Shown here piece after piece: positions 12,183-20,089 of a stretch of 64,000 bases of DNA. Source of the DNA: Micromonospora sp. WMMD980 (lineage in GTDB: Bacteria > Actinomycetota > Actinomycetes > Mycobacteriales > Micromonosporaceae). Under the pieces are notes generated by a model that searched no databases, was not told the origin of the DNA, and saw only the letters and a program-made list of their open reading frames with translations. The DNA lies in the NCBI RefSeq assembly GCF_029626035.1, contig NZ_JARUBE010000003.1, positions 2,914,001 to 2,978,000 on the forward strand, given 5' to 3'. Position 1 is the stretch's first letter. Every line of letters starts with the position of its first letter. The position numbers and the translations under genes are program-made.

Positions 12183-12739
12183 CAGGCTCGGCCGAGGTAA
12201 CGGCCGTCGCGGGTGTCGACCTTGATCTTCTCACCGGTGGTGATGAACAGCGGCACCTGCACGGTGGCGCCGGTCTCGACGGTGGCCGGCTTGTTGCCAC
12301 CGGTCGACCGGTCGCCCTGCAGGCCCGGCTCGGTGTAGGTGACCTCCAGCACGACCGAGGTCGGCAGCTCGATGTAGAGCGGCACGCCCTCGTGGGTGGC
12401 GACGGTCGCCTCGGCCTCCGGCAGGAGGTAGTTGGCGGCCTCGCCGACGGTGCCGCCGAGCACGGTGATCTGGTCGAACGTCTCCAGATCCATGAAGACG
12501 TAGTCCTCGCCGTCGGCGTACAGGTATTGCATGGTGCGCTTGTCCACGGTCGCGGTCTCGACCTTGGTGCCCGCGTTGAAGGTCTTGTCGACCACCTTGC
12601 CGGACAGCACGTTCTTCAGCGTGGTACGCACGAACGCACCACCCTTACCGGGCTTGACGTGCTGGAACTCGACGACGGCCCACAGCTCGCCGTCCAGGTT
12701 GAGTACCAGGCCGTTCTTCAGGTCGTTGGTGGAGGCCAT
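12182..12739 (-). CDS. efp: Elongation factor P
   Basis: EF-P enters the ribosomal E site and relieves stalling at proline runs. The 185-residue product has the expected three beta-barrel domains and the tip loop [10 protein letters not shown] carrying the functional lysine, followed by [11 protein letters not shown]. This proline-rich proteome (for example the giant protein at 23.7-26.9 kb) would depend on it. The start at 12739 follows AGGAA. In streptomycetes pepQ lies between aroQ and efp; here the genes are only 41 bases apart and pepQ is absent. Confidence 0.97.
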   Translation of the reverse strand: MASTNDLKNGLVLNLDGELWAVVEFQHVKPGKGGAFVRTTLKNVLSGKVVDKTFNAGTKVETATVDKRTMQYLYADGEDYVFMDLETFDQITVLGGTVGEAANYLLPEAEATVATHEGVPLYIELPTSVVLEVTYTEPGLQGDRSTGGNKPATVETGATVQVPLFITTGEKIKVDTRDGRYLGRA

Positions 12740-12780
12740 TTCCTGCCTTGATCATCAATTGGCGGACAGACCTGTCGAGT

Positions 12781-13230
12781 CTACTCGCCGTGTCGAATCG
12801 GACTCCCGGGCTGCGCCAGGTGGTGCAGCGCCAGCCGGTAGCCGTCCACGCCCAGCCCGCAGATCACCCCGGTGGCCACCGCGGAGACCACCGAACGGTG
12901 CCGGAACTCCTCCCGGGCGTGGATGTTGGAGATGTGCACCTCGATCAGCGGGGCGCGGAGCATGGCGCAGGCGTCCCGCACCGCGATCGAGTAGTGCGAC
13001 CAGGCGGCCGGGTTGAGCACCACCGCCGCCGCCTCGTCCGCCGCCTGGTGCAGCCAGCCCAGCATCTCGTGCTCGGCGTCGGTCTGCCGGACCACCACGT
13101 CCAGCCCCAGCTCGCGCCCGGTCCGCTCGCAGTCCGTCACCAGCTCGGCGTAGCTGGTGACGCCGTAGACGTCGACCTGCCGGGTGCCGAGCCGGCCCAG
13201 GTTCGGCCCGTTGAGCACGTACACCCTCAC
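12781..13230 (-). CDS. aroQ: Type II 3-dehydroquinate dehydratase
   Basis: AroQ dehydrates 3-dehydroquinate in the shikimate pathway. The 149-residue protein has the flavodoxin-like fold motifs [12 protein letters not shown] with the catalytic tyrosine in [17 protein letters not shown], and the catalytic histidine region [15 protein letters not shown]. The family usually reads NLNLLG or similar where this protein has NLGRLG, a mild variation. Its start overlaps the aroB stop by four bases, so the two consecutive enzymes of the pathway are coupled. Confidence 0.95.
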   Translation of the reverse strand: MRVYVLNGPNLGRLGTRQVDVYGVTSYAELVTDCERTGRELGLDVVVRQTDAEHEMLGWLHQAADEAAAVVLNPAAWSHYSIAVRDACAMLRAPLIEVHISNIHAREEFRHRSVVSAVATGVICGLGVDGYRLALHHLAQPGSPIRHGE

Positions 13231-14303
13231 GCGCCGACCTCCCGGTACGCCTCGGCCAGCAGCTCGTCCGGCGGCCCCTCCAGCATCGCCGGGCGGGCGA
13301 GGTCGTCCAGCACCACGAACCGCAGCCGGCTCCCCCGGACCTTCTTGTCCACCCGCATCGCGGCGAGCAGCTCCGGCCAGGCGTCCGCCCGGTAACCGGT
13401 GGGCAGGTCGAGCGCGGCCAGCACGTCGCGGTGCCGCCGCGCGGTGGCGTCGTCGAGCCGGCCGGCGAGCCGGGCCAGCGCGGCGGCGTAGACCAGCCCG
13501 ACCGCCACCGCGTGGCCGTGCCGCCAGCGGTAGCCCTCCACCTTCTCGATCGCGTGCGCGAGCGTGTGGCCGTAGTTGAGCACCTCGCGCACCCCGGACT
13601 CGCGCAGGTCACCGCCGACCACGTCCGCCTTCACCCGGACCGCCCGCTCGACCAGCTCCCGGATCACCGGCCCGGTCGGGTCCAGCGCGGCCGCCGGATC
13701 CCGCTCGACCAGGTCGAGGATCACCGGGTCGGCGATGAAGCCGCACTTGACCACCTCGGCCAGGCCGGCAGCCAGATCGGCCGACGACAGGCCGTCCAGC
13801 GTCGCCAGGTCGCAGTAGACGCCCACCGGCGGGTGGAACGCGCCGACCAGGTTCTTGCCGGCGGCCGTGTTGATCCCGGTCTTGCCGCCGACGGCGGCGT
13901 CGACCATGCCGAGCAGCGAGGTCGCCACCGGCACCCAGCGCACCCCGCGCAGCCAGGTCGCGGCGACGAAACCGGCCAGGTCGGTGACCGCGCCACCACC
14001 CACGCCGACCACCACGTCGGTACGGGTGAAGCCGGCGTCGCCCAGCCGGTCCCAGCACGCGGCGGCCACGTCGACGTGCTTGCCCGCCTCCGCGTCCGGC
14101 ACCTCCACCAGCAGCGGCGTCACGCCCCCGGCGCGCACCCGCTCGGCGAGCCGCTCGGCCAGGGCCTTCAGCGGCGCGGCGTACAGGTAGGCCACCCGCT
14201 CGGCCTCGGGCAGCAGCCCGGGCGGCGGGTCGAGCAGGTCACGTCCCACGAGCACGTCGTACGGCCGTTCGCCGCCGACCGGGATCCGGGTCACCTCGTC
14301 CAT
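13227..14303 (-). CDS. aroB: 3-Dehydroquinate synthase
   Basis: AroB converts DAHP to 3-dehydroquinate using NAD and a divalent metal. The 358-residue product has the NAD segment [20 protein letters not shown], the metal and active-site segment [20 protein letters not shown], and the metal ligands in [12 protein letters not shown] and [11 protein letters not shown] at 14303 gives the standard length; the longer reading frame to 14822 lies across the divergent plus-strand gene and is rejected. No strong ribosome binding site is visible, so initiation may be leaderless or weak. It is separated from aroK by two plus-strand membrane-protein genes. Confidence 0.95.
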   Translation of the reverse strand: MDEVTRIPVGGERPYDVLVGRDLLDPPPGLLPEAERVAYLYAAPLKALAERLAERVRAGGVTPLLVEVPDAEAGKHVDVAAACWDRLGDAGFTRTDVVVGVGGGAVTDLAGFVAATWLRGVRWVPVATSLLGMVDAAVGGKTGINTAAGKNLVGAFHPPVGVYCDLATLDGLSSADLAAGLAEVVKCGFIADPVILDLVERDPAAALDPTGPVIRELVERAVRVKADVVGGDLRESGVREVLNYGHTLAHAIEKVEGYRWRHGHAVAVGLVYAAALARLAGRLDDATARRHRDVLAALDLPTGYRADAWPELLAAMRVDKKVRGSRLRFVVLDDLARPAMLEGPPDELLAEAYREVGA

Positions 14304-14366
14304 CGCCGGCAGCCTAGTCCACTGCGTGGGGTGTTTGTCCGGCCGCGCCCCGGGTAGGGCGGCGGG

Positions 14367-14867
14367 ATGAGCATCCGCCTTCCCGCCACGATCCTCGGCG
14401 TCGGCCTCGGTGGCTTCGTCGACGGCATCTTCCTGCACCAGGTCTTCCAGTGGCACCACATGCTCAGCAGCACCGCCACCGACCACGTGGGGATCCGGGA
14501 CTACCCGGTCGACACCGTGCCCGGCCTGCAGATGAACACGCTGTGGGACGGCCTCTTCCACGTGGTCACCTGGGTGGCGGTGCTGACCGGGCTGGCCCTG
14601 CTCTACTCCCGGGTGACCCGCTCCCGGGGCCGGCTCTGGCGCTCGCCGATGCTCTGGGGCTGGGTGCTGGTCGGCTGGGGCCTGTTCAACCTGGTGGAGG
14701 GCATCGTCGACCACCACCTGCTCGGCATCCACCACGTCCGCTCCGGTCCGCACCAGACCTGGTGGGACCTCGGCTTCCTCGCCCTCGGCGTGGCCCTGGT
14801 CGTCGCCGGCTGGGCGATCCAACGGCGGGCCGCCGAACTCGACCTCTGCGCGCCGGAGCCGCGGTGA
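14367..14867 (+). CDS. DUF2243 membrane protein
   Basis: The 166-residue protein is an integral membrane protein with about four transmembrane segments. It has the DUF2243 signature GGFVDGIFLHQVFQWHHML and further histidine-rich stretches (LVEGIVDHHLLGIHHV) that could bind a metal or haem. The function of DUF2243 is not established. It overlaps the next gene by four bases (GTGA), and that gene encodes a CtaG-like protein, so a role in copper handling or cytochrome oxidase assembly is a reasonable inference. It is divergent from aroB. Confidence 0.85.
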   Translation: MSIRLPATILGVGLGGFVDGIFLHQVFQWHHMLSSTATDHVGIRDYPVDTVPGLQMNTLWDGLFHVVTWVAVLTGLALLYSRVTRSRGRLWRSPMLWGWVLVGWGLFNLVEGIVDHHLLGIHHVRSGPHQTWWDLGFLALGVALVVAGWAIQRRAAELDLCAPEPR

Positions 14868-15643
14868 GTCACGCCGGGCACGCGGGCGGCTTCCCGGCGA
14901 CCGCGCTGCTGCCGGCGGTCGTGTTCTGGGCCTACCTGGCCGCCGCGCTGCGGCTGCGCGACCCCGGCGGGCCGGGCTGGACGCACCGCCGGACCGCGAG
15001 CTTCGGCCTCGGCGCGCTCCTGGTGACCGTGGGCCTGCTCCGGCCGGCCGGCGACTTCGTCGGGCACATGTGGCAGCACCTGCTGATCGGCATGCTGGCG
15101 CCGCTGGCGCTGGTCCTCGGTGCGCCGGTCACGCTGCTGTTGCGCACGCTGGATCGCCGTACCGGACGCCGGCTGGTCCACCTGTTACGGCACCCGGTCC
15201 CGCGGGTCCTCGGGCACCCGGCGACCGGTCTGCTGCTCACCGCGGGCGGCCTGTGGCTGCTGTACCTGACCCCGCTCTACCGGGCGACGCTCGACAGTCC
15301 GGCGCTGCACACCGTGGTGCAGGCCCACTTCCTGCTCGGCGGCTGCCTGTTCGCCTGGTCGATCGCCGGGCCCGACCCCGGCCCGCACCGCCCGCGGGTG
15401 CCGGTGCGGCTGGTGGTGCTCGGCGCCGGGGTGGCCGCGCACGCCACCATCGCCCAACTGCTCTACGCCGGCGCGCTGGTCGACGTGCCGGCCACCGGTG
15501 CCGAGCTGCGGGCCGGCGCCACTCTGATGTACTACCTCGGCGACGTGGCCGAGATCGCCCTCGCGCTCGCGCTGCTCGCCACCTGGCGACCGGAGCGCCC
15601 GGCCCGCCGCCCGGCCGCCGGACGCACGCCGGTCAGGGCTTGA
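14864..15643 (+). CDS. CtaG-like cytochrome c oxidase assembly membrane protein
   Basis: The 259-residue protein has about seven hydrophobic segments and resembles the caa3-type CtaG family, which helps assemble cytochrome c oxidase in Bacillus. Conserved histidine stretches are visible (DFVGHMWQHLLIGMLAPLAL, VVQAHFLLGGCLFAW). GTG at 14864 overlaps the DUF2243 stop, so the pair is translationally coupled. The 3' end overlaps the convergent aroK gene by 11 bases. The pair splits the shikimate cluster, which suggests insertion of a two-gene cassette between aroB and aroK. Confidence 0.82.
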   Translation: MSHAGHAGGFPATALLPAVVFWAYLAAALRLRDPGGPGWTHRRTASFGLGALLVTVGLLRPAGDFVGHMWQHLLIGMLAPLALVLGAPVTLLLRTLDRRTGRRLVHLLRHPVPRVLGHPATGLLLTAGGLWLLYLTPLYRATLDSPALHTVVQAHFLLGGCLFAWSIAGPDPGPHRPRVPVRLVVLGAGVAAHATIAQLLYAGALVDVPATGAELRAGATLMYYLGDVAEIALALALLATWRPERPARRPAAGRTPVRA

Positions 15644-16142
15644 GCAGGGCGGCGATCTCGGTGGCCAGTTCCTGCGGGTCGCGGCCGTCGGTCACCACGG
15701 TCGCGGTGGCCACCTCGGCGTAGAGCGGGCGGCGCTGGTCCAGCAGGTGTTTCAGGGTGGCCCGGGGGTTCAGCGCCAGCAGCGGCCGGCCGGCGCCCAG
15801 CCCGACCCGCCGGATCGCGTCCGGCAGCTCCACCGACAGGTGCACCACGGTGTGGCCGATCAACGCGGCCCGGTTCTCCTCGGCGAGCACCGCGCCGCCG
15901 CCGAGCGCGAGCACCCCGGCGTGCGAGGCCAGCGCCGCCGCCACCGCGGCCCGCTCCAGCGTACGGAAGTGGTCCTCGCCCTCGTCGACGAAGATCTCCG
16001 GGATCGGATTGCCGGCGAGACGCTCGATATCGGCGTCGGTGTCCCGGAAGTCGACGCCGAGCGCACCGGCGAGCGCGGTCCCCACCGTGGTCTTGCCGGA
16101 GCCGGGCGCCCCGACCAGCACGCAGACCGGCCGGGTGCTCAC
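15633..16142 (-). CDS. aroK: Shikimate kinase
   Basis: AroK phosphorylates shikimate with ATP. The 169-residue protein has the Walker A loop GAPGSGKTTVG, the shikimate-binding DTDADIE, FRTLERAAV, LALGGGAV and the lid region GRPLLA. GTG at 16142 is preceded by GGAAGG. It lies 55 bases after aroC on the same strand. Its last 11 bases overlap the end of the convergent CtaG-like gene, so the two transcripts must be antisense over a short stretch. Confidence 0.95.
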   Translation of the reverse strand: MSTRPVCVLVGAPGSGKTTVGTALAGALGVDFRDTDADIERLAGNPIPEIFVDEGEDHFRTLERAAVAAALASHAGVLALGGGAVLAEENRAALIGHTVVHLSVELPDAIRRVGLGAGRPLLALNPRATLKHLLDQRRPLYAEVATATVVTDGRDPQELATEIAALLKP

Positions 16143-16197
16143 CGTGCCGACCTTCCGTTCGCGGCTGCGGGACTCCGCTGCGCTGCGTTCCTCGCGC

Positions 16198-17376
16198 TCA
16201 CGAGATCACCAGGTTGTCGAGGTAGCCGGCGAGGTTGCGGCGCATCTCGGCGACCGAGTCGCCGCCGAGCTTCTCCACCGCCGCCTCGGCCAGCACCAGC
16301 GCCACCATGGCCTCGGCCACCACGGCCGCGGCCGGCACCGCGCAGACGTCGGAGCGCTGGTTGATCGCGGTGGCCGGCTCGCCGGTGGTGACGTCGATCG
16401 TCGCGAGCGCCCGGTTCAGCGACGAGATCGGCTTCATCGCCGCCCGCACCCGCAGCGGCTCGCCGGTGGTGATGCCGCCCTCCAGGCCACCGGCGCGGTC
16501 GGTCACCCGGCGCACGCCGGTGGCGGTGGGGATGATCTCGTCGTGCGCCTCGGAGCCACGCGAGCGCGCCTGCTGCCAGCCGGCGCCGATCTCCACGCCC
16601 TTGATCGCCTGGATCGACATCAGCGCGGTCGCGAGGCGGGCGTCGAGCTTGCGGTCCCACTGCACGTGGCTGCCCAGGCCCGGCGGCACCCCGTACGCCA
16701 GCACCTCGACCACGCCGCCGAGCGTGTCGGCGGCCTTCTTCGCGGCGTCGACCTCGGCGACCATCCGGGCGCTGGCCTCCGGGTCGAGGCAGCGCAGCGG
16801 GTCGGCGTCGATGCGCGGCGCGTCCTCGGGGGTGGGCCGCAGCCCCGGCTTGGCGGCGACCGGACCCAGCTCCACCACGTGCGAGACGATCTCGATGTCG
16901 AGCGCCTGTCGGACCAGGGCCTTGGCGACCGTGCCCACGGCCACCCGGGCGGCGGTCTCCCGGGCGCTGGCCCGCTCCAGGATCGGCCGGGCGTCGGTGT
17001 GCCCGTACTTCTGCATGCCGGCCAGGTCGGCGTGACCCGGCCGGGGGCGGGTGAGCGGCGCGTTGCGGGCCTGCCCGGCCAGTTCTTCGGCGTCGACCGG
17101 GTCGGCGGCCATCACGGTGCGCCACTTCGGCCACTCGGAGTTGCCGACCCGGATCGCCACCGGGCTACCCAGCGTCACGCCGTGCCGGAGCCCGCCGATG
17201 ATCTCGATCTCGTCCTGCTCGAACGCCATCCGGGCGCCCCGGCCGTAGCCGAGCCGGCGGCGGGCCAGCTCGCCACCGATCTCGGCGGTGGTCACCTCGA
17301 TCCCGGCGGGCACCCCCTCCAGCATCGCGACGAGGGCGGGTCCGTGCGATTCACCTGCAGTCAGCCAGCGCAACAC
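16198..17376 (-). CDS. aroC: Chorismate synthase
   Basis: AroC makes chorismate from EPSP with reduced FMN. The 392-residue protein starts with the classic [20 protein letters not shown] and continues with [32 protein letters not shown] and the C-terminal [20 protein letters not shown] at 17376 gives the standard N terminus; the in-frame extension to 17478 is not expected in the family. No clear ribosome binding site precedes it. A dispersed repeat lies between aroE and this gene, in the 165-base gap. Confidence 0.96.
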   Translation of the reverse strand: MLRWLTAGESHGPALVAMLEGVPAGIEVTTAEIGGELARRRLGYGRGARMAFEQDEIEIIGGLRHGVTLGSPVAIRVGNSEWPKWRTVMAADPVDAEELAGQARNAPLTRPRPGHADLAGMQKYGHTDARPILERASARETAARVAVGTVAKALVRQALDIEIVSHVVELGPVAAKPGLRPTPEDAPRIDADPLRCLDPEASARMVAEVDAAKKAADTLGGVVEVLAYGVPPGLGSHVQWDRKLDARLATALMSIQAIKGVEIGAGWQQARSRGSEAHDEIIPTATGVRRVTDRAGGLEGGITTGEPLRVRAAMKPISSLNRALATIDVTTGEPATAINQRSDVCAVPAAAVVAEAMVALVLAEAAVEKLGGDSVAEMRRNLAGYLDNLVIS

Positions 17377-17489
17377 AGCGGACAGTCTGTCACGCCCACC
17401 GACCAGCGCGACGCGGTGGCGACGGCGTCCCGCCCTGCGGACGGAAGCGTCCGCCCTCCGGCAGCCGTCCCGCCCCACTCGCCCGCGAG

Positions 17490-17546
17490 GTGTTAGGCGG
17501 GGCCCCCTCCTCTACCGGAGGCGTTAAGAAGGGGCCCTTCCTTACC
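17490..17546. repeat. Dispersed GGGGCCC/CTACCGGAGGCGTTAA repeat, copy 1
   Basis: The plus strand reads GGTGTTAGGCGGGGCCCCC, then CTACCGGAGGCGTTAA, then GAAGGGGCCC. The same core occurs at 57121-57172 (same orientation) and 62809-62862 (opposite orientation). Each copy has a GTTA(N)nGGGGCCC block, the 16-base core and a second GTTAA(N)nGGGGCCC block, so the flanks form an imperfect direct repeat about 30 bases apart. The aroE stop codon is at its right edge. Confidence 0.8.
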
Positions 17547-18342
17547 GGTCCAGCGCGGCGCGCATCGCGGCGCGCGGGGCGCGGACGCCGGTGAACTGCT
17601 CGAACTGGCCGGCCGCCTGGGCCAGCAACAGGTCCAGGCCGGAGATCACCCGGCAGCCGGCGGCCAGCGCCCCGGCGGCGAGCGGCGTCGGCCACGGGTC
17701 GTAGAGCGCGTCGAAGAACACCGTCTCCGGCCGCCAGTCGAAGTTCTCCGCGAGCGGGTCGGCGACACCCTTCGGCACCGTCGAGATCACCAGGTCGGCG
17801 CGGGCGTGCGCGGGCGCGCCGTCCCACTCGGCGGCGGCCAGCGGCACGCCGACCGCGGCCGCCACCGGACGCAGCTCGTCGACCGCCTCGGGCCGGCGGG
17901 CCACCACCGTCACCTCGGCCGCACCGACCCGGGCCGCCGCCGCGACCGCCGCCCGGGCGGTGCCGCCGGCGCCGAGCACGGTCACCACCGCCCCGGATAC
18001 GCAGCCGGCGCCGGCGAGCACCTCGACCATGCCGACGACGTCGGTGTTGTCCGCGTACCAGGTGCCGTCGGGTCGGCGTACCAGCGTGTTGGCGGCGCCG
18101 ACCGCGGCGGCGACCGGCGAGACCTCGTCGGCCAGCGCGAGCGCCGCCTCCTTGCCGGGCATGGTCACCGACAGCCCGGCCCACTCCGGGCCGAGGCCGG
18201 CGACCACGCCGGGCAGCTCGTCCGCGCCGGCCTCGATCCGGGTGTACGACCAGCCGGCCAGCCCGGCCGCCGCGTAACCGGCGGAGTGGATCGCCGGGGA
18301 GAGCGAGTGGGCGATCGGCCGGCCGACCACGGCGGCCCGCAT
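17542..18342 (-). CDS. aroE: Shikimate dehydrogenase
   Basis: AroE reduces 3-dehydroshikimate to shikimate with NADPH. The 266-residue protein has the substrate-binding segment AHSLSPAIHSAGY, the catalytic lysine in SVTMPGKEAAL, NTLVRRPDG, DNTDVVG, and the NADP loop VTVLGAGGTARAAV. The start overlaps the mltG stop (TGATG). The family usually has SPxxHNAA at the N-terminal site, so HSAG is a small variation. The gene ends within the edge of a dispersed repeat. Confidence 0.94.
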   Translation of the reverse strand: MRAAVVGRPIAHSLSPAIHSAGYAAAGLAGWSYTRIEAGADELPGVVAGLGPEWAGLSVTMPGKEAALALADEVSPVAAAVGAANTLVRRPDGTWYADNTDVVGMVEVLAGAGCVSGAVVTVLGAGGTARAAVAAAARVGAAEVTVVARRPEAVDELRPVAAAVGVPLAAAEWDGAPAHARADLVISTVPKGVADPLAENFDWRPETVFFDALYDPWPTPLAAGALAAGCRVISGLDLLLAQAAGQFEQFTGVRAPRAAMRAALDR

Positions 18343-19565
18343 CAGGTGCAGTTCTCCCCGGTGAGCACCTTGTTGTCGCACATCTGCCGCTGCAGCTTGC
18401 GGAAGTCGGCGTCGTTGGAGCCGTAGCCCATGGTCCCCTTCTGGTCCACCGTCATGAAGAAGATCCAGTCACCGGGCGGCGGCTCCAGCGCGCCCTTGAG
18501 GGCGGCCTCGCCGGGGTTGCTGATCGGGGTGGGCGGCAGGCCCGCCACGTTGTGCGTGTTGTACGGGTTCTTCAGGTCGTTGATCTCGCTCTGCAGCAGA
18601 TCGTCCGAGTCCTTCGGGTCCTTGCCCTGCAACCGCAGGTAGTAGTTGATGCCGCTGTCGATGCCGAGGCAGTTGCAGCCGATCTTGCCGCCGTAGACCC
18701 GGTTGTAGATCACCCGGGAGACCTTCGGCAGGTCGACCGCGTTGACCGACTCCGCCTCGGCGATCGAGGCGGTGATCAACGCCTCGTACGGGGAGATCTT
18801 GCGGTCGTTCTTCGCCCGGTCGACGAAGTCGAGCTGCTTGGTCACGGTCAGGAACTGATCCACCATCAGCGACAGGATCTGCTCGGCGGTGGCCTTCGGC
18901 GGGATCTCGTAGGTCGACGGGTAGAGGAAGCCCTCCAGACTCTTCGGGCCCTTCTTGCCGTCCCCACGCGTGAACCAGAATGCCGGCACACCCAGCTTGA
19001 CCGGGTCCTTCGCCGCGGCCTGGAACTCCTTGACCGGGATCTTGGTCTGCTTCGAGAGGATCTGGTAGACGTTCAGCGTGATGGTCCCCTCGGGGATCGT
19101 CACGCCGTTGACCACCCGGCTCTTCGGGTCGAGCATCAGCGTGATCGCGTCCGCGGCCTTCATCTCCTTGCGGACCTTGTAGCGGCCCACCTGGATGTTC
19201 TTGCTGAGCGGGTTCGCGTCCGCCGCCTCGATGAAGGCCTTGGTGCTCTTCACCACGCCGGCGTCGTAGAGCGTGTTGCCGATGTCGGTGAGTGACTCGC
19301 CGGTCTTCACCTCGACCAGCGCCTCGCCGGTGCCCGGGCCGTCGTAGTCGGGCGTCACCAGGTAGTTACGAATCCGGTCGAAACCGACGTACGCGCCGCC
19401 GCCGATGCCGCCCAGCAGGACGAGCGCCATCAGGAGAGCGAAGACCGTCTTTCCTCGGCCGCCGCCGCCGGACCTGCCCTGCCGGCGCAGCACGGCGCCG
19501 CGCCGGTGTCGGCCCTTCTCCCCCCTCTCCTGCTCGTCGAACCCCAGGTCAAGATCGTCGATCAT
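18342..19565 (-). CDS. mltG: Endolytic peptidoglycan transglycosylase MltG
   Basis: MltG cleaves nascent glycan strands at the membrane and sets their length. The 407-residue protein has a charged cytoplasmic N terminus, one transmembrane segment (about residues 40-62), and a YceG domain. The catalytic glutamate is expected at E211 in SLEGFLYPSTYEI; ASIAEAES and YNTHNVAGLPPTPISNPG are also conserved. Unusual points are a CNC pair in the GGKIGCNCLGID segment, where family members normally have a QSDPT-like motif, and two cysteines near the C terminus; these might form disulfides outside the membrane. The gene overlaps ruvX by 17 bases. Confidence 0.93.
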   Translation of the reverse strand: MIDDLDLGFDEQERGEKGRHRRGAVLRRQGRSGGGGRGKTVFALLMALVLLGGIGGGAYVGFDRIRNYLVTPDYDGPGTGEALVEVKTGESLTDIGNTLYDAGVVKSTKAFIEAADANPLSKNIQVGRYKVRKEMKAADAITLMLDPKSRVVNGVTIPEGTITLNVYQILSKQTKIPVKEFQAAAKDPVKLGVPAFWFTRGDGKKGPKSLEGFLYPSTYEIPPKATAEQILSLMVDQFLTVTKQLDFVDRAKNDRKISPYEALITASIAEAESVNAVDLPKVSRVIYNRVYGGKIGCNCLGIDSGINYYLRLQGKDPKDSDDLLQSEINDLKNPYNTHNVAGLPPTPISNPGEAALKGALEPPPGDWIFFMTVDQKGTMGYGSNDADFRKLQRQMCDNKVLTGENCT

Positions 19566-20022
19566 GCGTCCGCCTCCGCTGTGCGTCCAGCCAGCTCTGC
19601 AGAATCTCCACCGCGGCGGCCTGGTCGACCACCGCTCGTTGGCGTTTTCCCCGGACGCCCCGTTCGGCCAGCCTACGACTCGCGACGACGGTAGACATCC
19701 TCTCGTCCGTCAGCGTCACCGGAATCGGCCCCACTACATCGGCCAAACGGGTGGCATATGCCGATACGTTCGCCGCCGCCGGCCCATGCTTTCCGGCCAG
19801 GTTGACCGGCAGCCCGACGACGATCCCGACCGCCTCGTGCTCGGCCGCCAACCGGACCAGCGCGGCCATGTCGGCGGGCACCGCGTCCGGCTCGGCGGTC
19901 AGGTCCCGGGCCAGGGTGACCAGCGGAGTGGCCAGGATGCCGTGCGGATCGGAACGGGACACACCCACCCGAACCTGCCCGACGTCCACGCCCAGCCGCA
20001 CGCCGACGGGCAGCTCAGCCAT
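19549..20022 (-). CDS. ruvX: RuvX/YqgF-family Holliday junction resolvase-like nuclease
   Basis: The 157-residue RNase H-fold protein has the catalytic strand VRLGVDVGQVRVGVSRSD, GIVVGLPVNLAGKHG, the acidic motif TLTDERMSTVVASRRL and the C-terminal DQAAAVEILQSWLD. YqgF proteins are linked to 16S rRNA 5' end maturation in E. coli and to junction resolution. It sits between alaS and mltG, the normal actinobacterial place, and its 3' end overlaps mltG by 17 bases. Confidence 0.94.
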   Translation of the reverse strand: MAELPVGVRLGVDVGQVRVGVSRSDPHGILATPLVTLARDLTAEPDAVPADMAALVRLAAEHEAVGIVVGLPVNLAGKHGPAAANVSAYATRLADVVGPIPVTLTDERMSTVVASRRLAERGVRGKRQRAVVDQAAAVEILQSWLDAQRRRTHDRRS

Positions 20023-20050
20023 CTCCCGGACACTCCTTCAGCAGGTATGG

Positions 20051-20080
20051 GCCAGGGCGGACCGCGCGGTCCGCCCTGGC
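20051..20080. terminator. Hairpin terminator after alaS
   Basis: The 30 bases form a perfect palindrome (GCCAGGGCGGACCGC and its complement) placed ten bases after the alaS stop and about 30 bases upstream of the ruvX start. The stem is strong and GC-rich without a U-run. It probably ends or attenuates alaS transcription, so ruvX-mltG-aroE may rely partly on read-through or a promoter of their own. Confidence 0.72.
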
Positions 20081-20089
20081 ATCGATCGG

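Noticed and set aside
12740..12780. A possible missing pepQ remnant between aroQ and efp
   Set aside because: Only 41 bases separate the genes and no aminopeptidase sequence is visible, so absence rather than a remnant is recorded.
17480..17550. Peptides with the pattern [13 protein letters not shown] in three reading frames
   Set aside because: They are translations of the dispersed repeat, not genes. The same peptide appears wherever the repeat lies.
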